Part shown: positions 34,495-42,535 of the stretch, one piece after another
How the letters are laid out: each line of letters starts with the position of its first letter
Numbering within the stretch: position 1 is the first letter of the stretch
DNA from: Faucicola sp041855445
GTDB lineage: Bacteria > Pseudomonadota > Gammaproteobacteria > Pseudomonadales > Moraxellaceae
Direction: 5' to 3'
Assembly: GCA_041855445.1 (NCBI GenBank)
Contig: JBHAEG010000039.1
Span: forward strand, 62,001 to 126,000
Length of the DNA stretch: 64,000 bases
Program-made: the position numbers and the translations under genes
The notes under the pieces: generated by a model
Databases searched by the model: none
The model's input: the letters and a program-made list of their open reading frames with translations, nothing else
What the model was told of the DNA's origin: nothing

Positions 34495-35787
34495 TTAGCC
34501 TTTTGCTTTTGCTAACGCCTGAGCCAAATCTGCTTTAATATCATCAATATGTTCAATACCAATTGATAAACGAACCATATCTTCGCTGACACCAGCTTTT
34601 TCTAATTCTTCAGCATTTAATTGACGATGGGTGGTGGTCGCTGGGTGGCAAGCTAATGATTTTGCATCACCAATATTCACCAAACGGGTAATTAATTGTA
34701 AGGCATCAATAAATTTTGCTCCTGCCTCTCTGCCACCTTTTACCCCAAATGTTAAAATCGCTGACGGCTTGCCTGCTAAATATTGTTGAGCAAGTGCATA
34801 TTCTGGATGGTCTGATAATCCTGCATATTTTACCCAAGCGACTTGTTCATGTTGTTGTAAAAATTTGGCAACCGCAAGGGCATTTTCACAGTGACGTTCC
34901 ATGCGTAACGCTAAGGTTTCAATACCTAACATAATTTGCCATGCGTTAAATGGACTTAATGCAGCCCCTGTATTACGCAAAGGAGCAACTCTAGCTCGAG
35001 CAATAAATGCACTATTGCCCATGGCTTCAACAAAATTAACACCGTGATAACTTGGGTCAGGCGTGTTTAAAATAGCAAATCGTTGCTTATTGACTGACCA
35101 ATCAAATTTACCACCATCAACAATAATACCGCCAATTGATGAACCAGAACCACTCATGTATTTAGTTAAAGAATGCACTACAATATCCGCTCCATGTTCA
35201 AACGGACGACATAAATGAGGGGTTGCCACCGTGTTATCAATCATGACTGGCACACCATGAGCATGGGCAAGCTCACTAATTTTAGCAATATCAACAATAT
35301 TTCCTAACGGATTGCCAATTGTTTCAGCATAAACTAGCTTGGTTTTTTCATCTATCAAATCTGCCAATGTTTCAGGCTGACGATAATCAAAAAACCGCAC
35401 TTCAATCCCCTGACGTGGCAACGAATGGGCAAATAGATTATAAGTACCACCATATAACGTTGATACTGAAACAATATTATCGCCTGCCTCGCAAATAGTT
35501 TGAATAGCATAGGTAATCGCCGCCATACCTGATGCCACCGCTAACGCACCAACGCCACCTTCTAAAGCAGTCACCCTTGCTTCAAGTACGGCATTCGTTG
35601 GGTTCATGATACGTGTATAAATGTTACCAGCTACTTTTAAATCAAACAAATCTGCCCCATGTTGCGTATCATCAAACGCATAAGAACTGGTATGATAAAT
35701 CGGTACAGCGACCGCTTTTGTCGTAGGTTCTGGCTGATAACCTGCATGAATTGCCAAAGTTTCAGGACGGTAATTGTCTTGACTCAT
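34495..35787 (-). CDS. metY: O-acetylhomoserine sulfhydrylase (aminocarboxypropyltransferase)
   Basis: A 430-residue PLP enzyme of the Cys/Met metabolism family that makes homocysteine directly from acylhomoserine and sulfide. PETLAIHAGYQPEPTT and VPIYHTSSYAFDD open the protein, TRIMNPTNAVLEARV is the phosphate-binding region, and the Schiff-base lysine is Lys209 in VVHSLTKYMSGSGSSIGG. The long insert and the 430-residue length fit MetY rather than MetB, MetC or the 400-residue MetZ. With metX and metW elsewhere in the window it gives a complete direct-sulfhydrylation route. Confidence 0.93.
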   Translation of the reverse strand: MSQDNYRPETLAIHAGYQPEPTTKAVAVPIYHTSSYAFDDTQHGADLFDLKVAGNIYTRIMNPTNAVLEARVTALEGGVGALAVASGMAAITYAIQTICEAGDNIVSVSTLYGGTYNLFAHSLPRQGIEVRFFDYRQPETLADLIDEKTKLVYAETIGNPLGNIVDIAKISELAHAHGVPVMIDNTVATPHLCRPFEHGADIVVHSLTKYMSGSGSSIGGIIVDGGKFDWSVNKQRFAILNTPDPSYHGVNFVEAMGNSAFIARARVAPLRNTGAALSPFNAWQIMLGIETLALRMERHCENALAVAKFLQQHEQVAWVKYAGLSDHPEYALAQQYLAGKPSAILTFGVKGGREAGAKFIDALQLITRLVNIGDAKSLACHPATTTHRQLNAEELEKAGVSEDMVRLSIGIEHIDDIKADLAQALAKAKG

Positions 35788-35823
35788 GATTATTTCCTTT
35801 GAATTTTTTTACATTTGAATTTT

Positions 35824-37899
35824 TTACAATTGTAATTCGCTAATATCTGCCACTATTAAAAATAACTGTCGAACCTGTTGCAATAACGCCAAACGGTTGG
35901 CTTTTAAATTCACATCATCAACATTCACCATCACATGGTCAAAAAAATCATCAAGTGGCTGTTGTAAATTGGCTAAAGTTTGTAAAATTTGTGTATAATT
36001 TGCAGTTTCCTGTAATGGCTGTACGGCTTGTTTTGCTTCCATCACCACTTGATATAACACTTTTTCTTCATGTTCTTGTAAATATGCAGTAAATACTTCT
36101 GGAGCAACTTCACCACCAGATTTTACCAAAATATTTGCTACACGTTTATTTGTTGTTGATAAAGATTTTGCTTGTGGTAATTCACGAAATGCCTGAACCG
36201 CTCGTAAACGCTGGTCAAACTCTAAGGGAATATGTGGATTTAATGCTTGAACCGCCAAAATGCTATCAATGTTCATGCCTTGTTCTTCATACATCGCCCG
36301 ATAACGAGAATTGATAAAATTTATCACTTCAGCAAAAACGTTTTCTGCATTATCAATCTTATCGGCATATGCTTCAATCGCCTGTTCAATCAACACAATT
36401 AAACTAATTGGCAATTGTTTTTCAATTAAAATTCGTAAAATACCAATCGCCGAACGCCGTAAACTAAAAGGGTCTTTTGAGCCTGATGGTGCTTGGTCAA
36501 TCGCAAAAATTCCAACCAATGTATCTAATCTATCCGCTAAGGCTAATGCTGTACCAATATCTGTTTGAGGTAATTCATCACCACTAAATTTAGGTAAATA
36601 TTGTTCTTGAATAGCTTTTGCAACATTAGTCGCTTCACCATTTAAGTGAGCATAATAGGTTCCTGCAATACCTTGCAACTCTGGAAATTCACCGACCAAA
36701 CTACTGGCTAAGTCACATTTTGCTAATAGCCCTGCCCGTGTTGCCTCTTCGGTATCTGCTCCAATTAGTGACGCAATAAATGCCGAAAGTTTAGCAATAC
36801 GTTGAGATTTTTCCCAAATTGTACCCAGTTTATCCTGAAAAATTCGGCTCTTTAAGCTTTCTAATAAATCAATTAATGGTTGCTTTTGGTCTTGTAAAAA
36901 GAAAAACTCTGCATCGGCTAAACGTGGACGTACAACTTTTTCATTACCTGCAATAATTTGTTTACCATCATCACTATCAATGTTACTGATAAATACAAAA
37001 TATGGCAATAACTTACCTGCTTTATCAGTCAAACAAAAATATTTTTGGTCAGCCTGCATGGTAGAAATTAACGCTTCTTGTGGTACTTGTAAAAAGCGTT
37101 GCTCAAAGCTGGCACGCAATGCCACAGGATAATCGACCAATGCCGTCACTTCATCAACCAAATCAGCAGGCATAATCGCGTCTGCATTCACTTGTTGTGC
37201 AAGAGCTGTCACTTGTTGATAAATTTTTTGTTGGCGTTTATCAAAATCTGCGATGACAAACGCTTTTTCCAAAATTGCCTCATAATCATCAACATGCGGA
37301 ATTTGAATAAAATTAGGGGCATAAAACCGATGTCCTCGTGTTTGATTACCTGTTTGATGCCCTTGAATGGTCGCCGAAATCACTGCATCATCAGCCATCA
37401 ATACGACCCATTGCACGGGACGCACAAATTCTTCTTTGCTTGCTCCTGAACGCATACGCTTGGCAATAGGCAAATCATCAAGGGCTTTTTGCAAAATATC
37501 AGGCAATAGTTCAGTAACGAGTTGTCCCTGAATGACTTTTTCATAACCAATATAATCGCCTCTATCCGTATGAATAGTAATCAAATCTTTGACATCAACA
37601 CCTAACCCATGTGCAAATCCTTGACTAGCTCGAGTAGGATTACCTTCGCTATCAAAAGCAGATTTGACAGCAGGCCCACATTTTTGTTCAACCCTATCAG
37701 GCTGTTTTTTTGCAATATCAATAATTTGTAAAGCTAAACGGCGGGGGCTTGCATAGCTTTTAATGTCAGCATATTGAATATTGGATTGAGCCAAATTTTG
37801 TTTTACATTTGTGGTCAATGCGTCCCGCAAAGTTTTTAGGCTTTTTGGTGGCAATTCTTCACAACCAAGTTCAAAAAGTATATGTTGAGTATCCATCAT
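35824..37899 (-). CDS. glyS: Glycyl-tRNA synthetase beta subunit
   Basis: A 691-residue subunit of the tetrameric alpha2-beta2 bacterial GlyRS, carrying the tRNA-recognition and HD-like regions. The N-terminus LFELGCEELPPKSLKTL, then SYASPRRLALQI, GASKEEFVRPVQWVV and GSKDPFSLRRSAIGILRI are all characteristic. The C-terminal DALR-like anticodon-binding part ends RLALLQQVRQLFLIVADISEL. The alpha-subunit gene glyQ lies upstream on the same strand but, unusually, with two genes for exported proteins between. Confidence 0.98.
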   Translation of the reverse strand: MMDTQHILFELGCEELPPKSLKTLRDALTTNVKQNLAQSNIQYADIKSYASPRRLALQIIDIAKKQPDRVEQKCGPAVKSAFDSEGNPTRASQGFAHGLGVDVKDLITIHTDRGDYIGYEKVIQGQLVTELLPDILQKALDDLPIAKRMRSGASKEEFVRPVQWVVLMADDAVISATIQGHQTGNQTRGHRFYAPNFIQIPHVDDYEAILEKAFVIADFDKRQQKIYQQVTALAQQVNADAIMPADLVDEVTALVDYPVALRASFEQRFLQVPQEALISTMQADQKYFCLTDKAGKLLPYFVFISNIDSDDGKQIIAGNEKVVRPRLADAEFFFLQDQKQPLIDLLESLKSRIFQDKLGTIWEKSQRIAKLSAFIASLIGADTEEATRAGLLAKCDLASSLVGEFPELQGIAGTYYAHLNGEATNVAKAIQEQYLPKFSGDELPQTDIGTALALADRLDTLVGIFAIDQAPSGSKDPFSLRRSAIGILRILIEKQLPISLIVLIEQAIEAYADKIDNAENVFAEVINFINSRYRAMYEEQGMNIDSILAVQALNPHIPLEFDQRLRAVQAFRELPQAKSLSTTNKRVANILVKSGGEVAPEVFTAYLQEHEEKVLYQVVMEAKQAVQPLQETANYTQILQTLANLQQPLDDFFDHVMVNVDDVNLKANRLALLQQVRQLFLIVADISELQL

Positions 37900-37912
37900 T
37901 TCATATCTCTGA

Positions 37913-38362
37913 TTATTTCTTCAGACAGCTAGTTATCATATCTGCACCATACGCTTTAATGCTTTTGGCAGATGGGGTAAATGTCGCCAATTTTTTGTTA
38001 TTGTTAAACACTTCGATTTTTTTTGCTTTGGCAATGCCACGAATAAATTTAGCTGGAGGTTTATCGACAGTGTTTGCGACTTGTATTTTGGTTTTACCAT
38101 CTAATACAAAACTTAATGATACGCCTTTATCATCATGAGAAATCTCATTTTCTTCATTTTGAAAAATAAATACACCAAACCCCCAAACATCACTACAGGA
38201 AATATGTAATGATTGACGGTTTTTGTTATGAAGGTTGTACTGCTCGTTACCCTGCCCAATAGTAAAACTCCATTGGTTAATTGGAGGATTAGAGCCAGCA
38301 CTGACCGTCATTGCCATACCTGCCAATATTAACATTAAACTTATTCGTTTGACTTTTAACAT
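37913..38362 (-). CDS. Small exported protein of unknown function between glyQ and glyS
   Basis: A 149-residue protein with a signal peptide (MLKVKRISLMLILAGMAM, cleavage near VSAG). The mature 127 residues are strand-rich, with one Cys in LHISCSDVWGFGVF and a second near the end in MITSCLKK, which could form a disulfide. The region NGKTKIQ-like (DGKTKIQVANTV), FIRGIAKAKKIEVFNN and KLATFTPSAKSIKAYG resembles small periplasmic beta-sandwich proteins related to invasion-associated protein B only in general shape. It starts 35 bp after the lipoprotein gene and ends 14 bp before glyS. Confidence 0.72.
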   Translation of the reverse strand: MLKVKRISLMLILAGMAMTVSAGSNPPINQWSFTIGQGNEQYNLHNKNRQSLHISCSDVWGFGVFIFQNEENEISHDDKGVSLSFVLDGKTKIQVANTVDKPPAKFIRGIAKAKKIEVFNNNKKLATFTPSAKSIKAYGADMITSCLKK

Positions 38363-38396
38363 GATTTTTACCTATCAATTATTCTAAATAAAAAAT

Positions 38397-38684
38397 CTAA
38401 TCATCGTCATCACGGTCACGGCGATTATCGTTATCGTCATCATCACGGTCATCACCACCTCGGCGGTTATCATCATCGTCATCACGGTCACGACTGCTAC
38501 GGCGGTCATCATCGTCATCACGCTCATTATTTTGATAACGTCTGTCCTCTCGGTCATCGTCCTGTTCATATCGGCTTTCACGTTCATTGTTATCTTCATT
38601 ACCACCAATAAAACCACACGATGTCAGCATCAAGCCAACACAACAAACTGCTAAAATTTTGGATAAATTTTCTTTTATTTTCAT
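38397..38684 (-). CDS. Lipoprotein with an extreme Asp/Arg-rich low-complexity tail
   Basis: A 95-residue predicted lipoprotein. The signal peptide ends with lipobox LTSC (Cys23). After a short linker (GFIGGNEDNNERESRYEQ), residues 42-95 consist almost only of Asp, Arg, Asn, Glu and Ser, with repeated DDDDxRR-type units. The DNA is a chain of GAT/GAC and CGN triplets, so slippage would change its length in frame. The tail must be disordered and highly charged; cation or polyanion binding is a guess. It lies between glyQ (19 bp upstream) and the exported-protein gene. Confidence 0.75.
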   Translation of the reverse strand: MKIKENLSKILAVCCVGLMLTSCGFIGGNEDNNERESRYEQDDDREDRRYQNNERDDDDDRRSSRDRDDDDDNRRGGDDRDDDDNDNRRDRDDDD

Positions 38685-38703
38685 TTTAAATACCTTGTTT
38701 CAA

Positions 38704-39630
38704 CTAATCATCTTTTGGTAAATATTTATCTAACGCCTCTTGTCGATGAGCCTCATCAGCTAATGGAAAGCCCAATTTAGCCCGAGCTTCCACATAATTT
38801 TGAGCCACTTTTCTAGCCAGTGTTCTCACTCGTAAAATAAACCGCTGACGTTCTGTGACCGAAATCGCTCCCCGAGCATCTAACAAATTAAATGTATGAC
38901 TGGCTTTTAACACCATTTCATATGCAGGTAACGGCAAATTTAATTGTACCAGTTTATCCGCTTGATTTTCATAAAAATCAAAAAATTCAAACATTTTATT
39001 AACATCAGCATGTTCAAAATTATAAGCGGATTGTTCAACTTCATTTTGATGGAACACATCACCATAAGTTACACGACCAAACTCACCATCTGCCCAAATC
39101 AGGTCATACACGCTATCGACCCCTTGAACATACATAGCTAGTCGTTCAAGACCATAAGTAATTTCACCTGTCACAGGGAAACATTCAATACCGCCAACTT
39201 GTTGAAAATAGGTAAATTGGGTCACTTCCATACCATTTAGCCATACTTCCCAGCCCAGCCCCCACGCTCCAAGCGTTGGACTTTCCCAATTATCTTCAAC
39301 AAATCGTACATCATTTTTTAATGTATCAATACCAATTGCTTGCAATGAACCTAAATAAAGTTCTTGAATATCTGGTGGATTTGGTTTTAGCACGACTTGA
39401 AATTGATAATAATGTTGTAAACGGTTTGGATTATCTCCATATCGTCCATCTGTTGGACGGCGAGAAGGCTGAACATAGGCAGAATTCCAGCGTTCAGGTG
39501 TTAAAGCTCGTAAAAATGTCGCAGTATGAAATGTACCTGCTCCCACTTCCATATCATAAGGCTGTAAAATGACACAACCTTTTTCTGCCCAATAATTTTG
39601 CAAGGTTAAAATAAGTTCTTGAAATGTCAT
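38704..39630 (-). CDS. glyQ: Glycyl-tRNA synthetase alpha subunit
   Basis: The catalytic class II core subunit of bacterial GlyRS. TFQELILTLQNYWAEKGC at the start, GAGTFHTATFLRALTPERW, YVQPSRRPTDGRYGDNPNRL and GLERLAMYVQGVDSVYDL (motif 3 region) are canonical. ATG 39630 gives 308 residues; an in-frame GTG 9 nt upstream would add three, and no strong ribosome-binding site decides. glyS is downstream on the same strand after two intervening genes, so this is an expanded glyQ-glyS operon. Confidence 0.98.
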   Translation of the reverse strand: MTFQELILTLQNYWAEKGCVILQPYDMEVGAGTFHTATFLRALTPERWNSAYVQPSRRPTDGRYGDNPNRLQHYYQFQVVLKPNPPDIQELYLGSLQAIGIDTLKNDVRFVEDNWESPTLGAWGLGWEVWLNGMEVTQFTYFQQVGGIECFPVTGEITYGLERLAMYVQGVDSVYDLIWADGEFGRVTYGDVFHQNEVEQSAYNFEHADVNKMFEFFDFYENQADKLVQLNLPLPAYEMVLKASHTFNLLDARGAISVTERQRFILRVRTLARKVAQNYVEARAKLGFPLADEAHRQEALDKYLPKDD

Positions 39631-40058
39631 GATAATCACTTTTACATTAGAAACGAAACAGAAATTTTAATATATTATTGCTAACCTTACTAAAATTTAA
39701 CGTTTTTCGCTAGTAGATTATCAAAAATTTATGAAATTAAGTGATTTTTTTAACAGATAGGCGGTTTGGCTTGATTTTTGCTGTATTTTTTACCAGTTAT
39801 CATCTTTTCTACACTTTTATTAAAAAATATGGCAGAATGGGCAAGTTCTTTATTGAGTTACTAAAATATCAATATAGCAAATCTTTTAATCTGTCAATAA
39901 ATGACGTTTTATTGTTGATAAAAGCTTTTCATTCTTTAAAGAACCTGTCATAATTCAAATGTATTATATAGAAAAGGTAAAATCATTATACTATAAACTT
40001 AATCAAACAGACATTTTGTTTTTTTAATATTATAGTTTATTTTTATTGAGGTTAGGTT
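39631..40058. other. 428-bp AT-rich gap without a supported gene
   Basis: Divergent upstream region of glyQ (-) and the membrane-protein gene at 40059 (+). A 70-codon GTG-started frame occupies 39741-39953 on the plus strand, but it lacks a ribosome-binding site and family resemblance. I see no tRNA, riboswitch, T-box or clear repeat. Presumably promoter DNA plus non-conserved filler. Confidence 0.5.
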
Positions 40059-40424
40059 ATGTTATTTGTATTCGGTGGTTTGTTAATACTAGGTATGATA
40101 GCCCTATTATTTACACCTTATCGTTATGTAGTTGGATACTTTATCGCTGGTATGGTTTACTGGCTAATCATTGAAGGTATCCAACGTTTATTGGTATTTT
40201 CGTTTTCAATTTCATTATTATATGGTTATATGATTGCGATTATGCTAACGTTTGCCCTGTTTATTGCTATCTATATCAAAATGAAAAAATCGGTAGCACA
40301 TAAATCAAATGTTAATAATCATTCAGCCGTTGATACCTATAAACAGGCAGAAAAAACAGAAACGTATAATCAACAAGTGATACGTCATCGTTCTATGCTA
40401 GATTATGAAAAAACTAATCGATAA
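40059..40424 (+). CDS. Small inner-membrane protein of unknown function
   Basis: A 121-residue protein with three likely membrane segments (about 2-18, 24-45 and 52-74) followed by a basic cytosolic tail of about 45 residues ending YEKTNR. GAGG lies 8 nt before the ATG. No domain is recognised and no catalytic motif is visible. It stands alone: about 180 bp and an inverted repeat separate it from the next gene in the same direction. Confidence 0.65.
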   Translation: MLFVFGGLLILGMIALLFTPYRYVVGYFIAGMVYWLIIEGIQRLLVFSFSISLLYGYMIAIMLTFALFIAIYIKMKKSVAHKSNVNNHSAVDTYKQAEKTETYNQQVIRHRSMLDYEKTNR

Positions 40425-40493
40425 GTTCTAGTTTTGAATATTATCCTAGCGTAGCCGATTATTAACGACTGACCAAATCCCGATAAAATTTCG

Positions 40494-40522
40494 TGGTCTT
40501 GTAACATAATTTAGCAAGACCA
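40494..40522 (+). terminator. Hairpin between the membrane-protein gene and the SCP2-like gene
   Basis: TGGTCTTG pairs with CAAGACCA (8 bp, 13-nt loop), 70 bp after the preceding stop codon. Only a weak T content follows, so it may be a poor terminator or an operator-like repeat upstream of the next promoter. Confidence 0.35.
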
Positions 40523-40557
40523 TTAACAACTTCACAGTAAAAAAAATTTCCTGATAT

Positions 40558-40566
40558 TGCTATAAT
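40558..40566 (+). promoter_or_regulatory. Extended -10 promoter of the SCP2-like gene
   Basis: TGC followed by a perfect TATAAT (40561-40566) forms an extended -10 element without a good -35. The inferred start near 40573 lies downstream of the ATG at 40565 and so supports translation from 40607. Confidence 0.5.
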
Positions 40567-40606
40567 GAAACTTTCTAATATAAAAACCATAATCCGAGGA
40601 ATGCTC

Positions 40607-41422
40607 ATGTCACTCCAACTACCTCATATTAAAGCCGACCCATTAGACGCATTGTTATTTGTGGTGGGTTTGCGTTTAAGCCAACTTGCCAAAACAGGTG
40701 ATGAAAAATTTAAAGGTTTATTACAAAATCGTAATTTTACCATTCAAATTGGCAGTGAGTTAGAAAATATTCAACGTTATTTTGCTATTGATGATGGTAA
40801 TTTTTCTCAACATGATGGCACAGCAGAAAATCCAACACTAACCATTAGTTTTAAAGATTCTTTAACAGGTGTTAAACTTTTAACTAAAGGTGATGCGACT
40901 GCTTTTATGGTTGGCATTCAAAATGGTGATGTAAAAATGTCAGGTGACTATTCATTGCTACTTTGGTTTAATCAAGTTGCTAAATACATTGTTCCTAAAG
41001 TACCTGAACAATTACAACCTGTGGTCGAAAAAGCCAAACCTTATATTGCTAAAGCAACACCTATTGCTAAAGAGTTTGTGGAAAAAGCTCAACCAATCGC
41101 CAAAGAACTCGTGGGTAAAGCTCAAGAATTCTTTTCAGAGAACATCAAAAAAAATAATAAATCTGGCTATCAATATCCATGTAGAGACATTCAAGCTGAA
41201 GTCAAAGACACCACCGACAGTAACGATACAACAACGGTTATTAAACAAGATGATAGTTCTCAAGATAACGAGCAAACTGTCTTACAAAAAACAACTGATA
41301 TTGACACCAAAACGGTTAAAAATAAAGATGATGCAGTAAATGTTGAGCCAGCTCAAGATAAAGTAGAAGATAATAAAGCATCTACTTTAAACTCTGATAA
41401 CTCAACAGAAACAAAATCGTGA
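40607..41422 (+). CDS. SCP2-like protein with an amphipathic Lys/Ala-rich tail
   Basis: A 271-residue protein. Residues about 5-120 resemble an SCP2 sterol-carrier-type lipid-binding domain: DGNFSQHDG..., PTLTISFKDSLTGVKLL, then GDVKMSGDYSLLLWFNQ. A stretch of tandem helical repeats follows (VEKAKPYIAKATPIAKEF, VEKAQPIAKELVGKAQEFF), recalling apolipoprotein-like amphipathic helices, and then an acidic disordered tail of about 90 residues rich in Thr, Asp and Lys. CGAGGA lies 6 nt before ATG 40607, favouring it over upstream ATGs. Lipid or quinone binding is possible (UbiJ has an SCP2 domain), but this is not UbiJ-like in its tail. Confidence 0.6.
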   Translation: MSLQLPHIKADPLDALLFVVGLRLSQLAKTGDEKFKGLLQNRNFTIQIGSELENIQRYFAIDDGNFSQHDGTAENPTLTISFKDSLTGVKLLTKGDATAFMVGIQNGDVKMSGDYSLLLWFNQVAKYIVPKVPEQLQPVVEKAKPYIAKATPIAKEFVEKAQPIAKELVGKAQEFFSENIKKNNKSGYQYPCRDIQAEVKDTTDSNDTTTVIKQDDSSQDNEQTVLQKTTDIDTKTVKNKDDAVNVEPAQDKVEDNKASTLNSDNSTETKS

Positions 41423-41453
41423 CTTGATATTGATTTTAGGAAGTTCCTTCGTC

Positions 41454-42485
41454 ATGGCTGACCTATTGTATTTAACATCTGATTATACACGCCCAACCCG
41501 TGAACAAATTCAGCAATGGTTTGAAATGCCATTGATGGATTTGCTCATGCAAGCTCAAACAACCCTTCGCCAATATTTTCCTGCCAATACAGTACAAGTT
41601 AGTACATTATTGTCAATAAAAACTGGTAATTGCCCAGAGGATTGCGGGTATTGTTCACAGTCGGGACATCATGATACTGATTTGCAACCTGAAAAAAAGA
41701 TAGCTGTTGAAAAGGCTATTGAAGAGGCAAAAAAAGCCAAAGCTTCTGGCTCGAGTCGGTTTTGCATGGGGGCAGCATGGAAACATCCACATGACCGTGA
41801 TATGCCATATGTGCTTGAGTTAATTAAAGAAGTCAAGGCTTTAGGGCTAGAAACCTGTATGACGCTAGGTATGCTAACAGGTAATCAGGCTCAATTATTA
41901 GCCGAAGCTGGATTAGATTATTATAATCACAATTTGGATACATCACGGGACTATTATCATCATGTTGTGACTACTCGTAGTTATGACGACCGTTTAAATA
42001 CTTTAACCCATGTGCGTCAAGCTGGCATTAACATTTGTTCAGGTGGCATTATTGGCATGGGCGAAAGTCGAGATGACCGTATCGATTTATTATTTGAGTT
42101 GGCAAATTTGCCAAAACCCCCCGAGTCTGTGCCAATTAATATGCTCGTACCAATTGAGGGGACACCATTAGGTGATACACCTCGTTTACCTGTACTTGAA
42201 TGGATACGTACTATTGCAGTGACTCGTCTTGCCTGTCCGACTAGCTATGTGCGTATTGCCGCAGGACGTGAAGGTTTAACTGATGCTGAACAAGCATTAT
42301 TATTTATGGCTGGGGCAAATTCATTTTTTTATGGCGACCGTTTATTGACTACGGATAATGCCACAAAAAATCATGATGACCAGTTAATCGCTGATTTAGG
42401 ATTAATTGTTGAAAAAGCTGAACCTCGCCAAATTCATGTAACAAATGCCATGACGGGACGAATTGGCAGTTTAATGGTTGGTTAA
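41454..42485 (+). CDS. bioB: Biotin synthase
   Basis: A 343-residue radical-SAM enzyme that inserts sulfur into dethiobiotin. The [4Fe-4S] cysteines are Cys60, Cys64 and Cys67 in KTGNCPEDCGYCSQS. FCMGAAWKHPHDRD, LETCMTLGMLTGNQA, YNHNLDTSRDYY and NICSGGIIGMGESRDDR carry the [2Fe-2S] ligands and substrate contacts. The start at ATG 41454 (TAGGAAG 10 nt upstream) matches E. coli BioB in length (346); the frame is open further upstream. It begins 31 bp after the SCP2-like gene and ends at an intrinsic terminator. Confidence 0.97.
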   Translation: MADLLYLTSDYTRPTREQIQQWFEMPLMDLLMQAQTTLRQYFPANTVQVSTLLSIKTGNCPEDCGYCSQSGHHDTDLQPEKKIAVEKAIEEAKKAKASGSSRFCMGAAWKHPHDRDMPYVLELIKEVKALGLETCMTLGMLTGNQAQLLAEAGLDYYNHNLDTSRDYYHHVVTTRSYDDRLNTLTHVRQAGINICSGGIIGMGESRDDRIDLLFELANLPKPPESVPINMLVPIEGTPLGDTPRLPVLEWIRTIAVTRLACPTSYVRIAAGREGLTDAEQALLFMAGANSFFYGDRLLTTDNATKNHDDQLIADLGLIVEKAEPRQIHVTNAMTGRIGSLMVG

Positions 42486-42504
42486 ATGAAATCTGAGAAT
42501 AAAT

Positions 42505-42532
42505 AAGGGGGCATATTCTAACGCCCCTTTTT
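42505..42532 (+). terminator. Intrinsic terminator of bioB
   Basis: AAGGGG pairs with CCCCTT around about 14 nt, and the stem runs into TTTTTATTTT. It lies 19 bp after the bioB stop codon in the convergent gap with gspE. Confidence 0.75.
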
Positions 42533-42535
42533 ATT

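Noticed and set aside
38384..38617. A Met/Thr/Val-rich frame overlapping the Asp/Arg-rich lipoprotein gene
   Set aside because: It is a frame-shifted reading of the GAT/GAC repeat; the lipoprotein frame has a signal peptide, lipobox and correct operon position.
39741..39953. A 70-codon GTG-started frame in the glyQ upstream gap
   Set aside because: No ribosome-binding site, an aromatic-rich composition expected from AT-rich DNA, and no recognisable domain.
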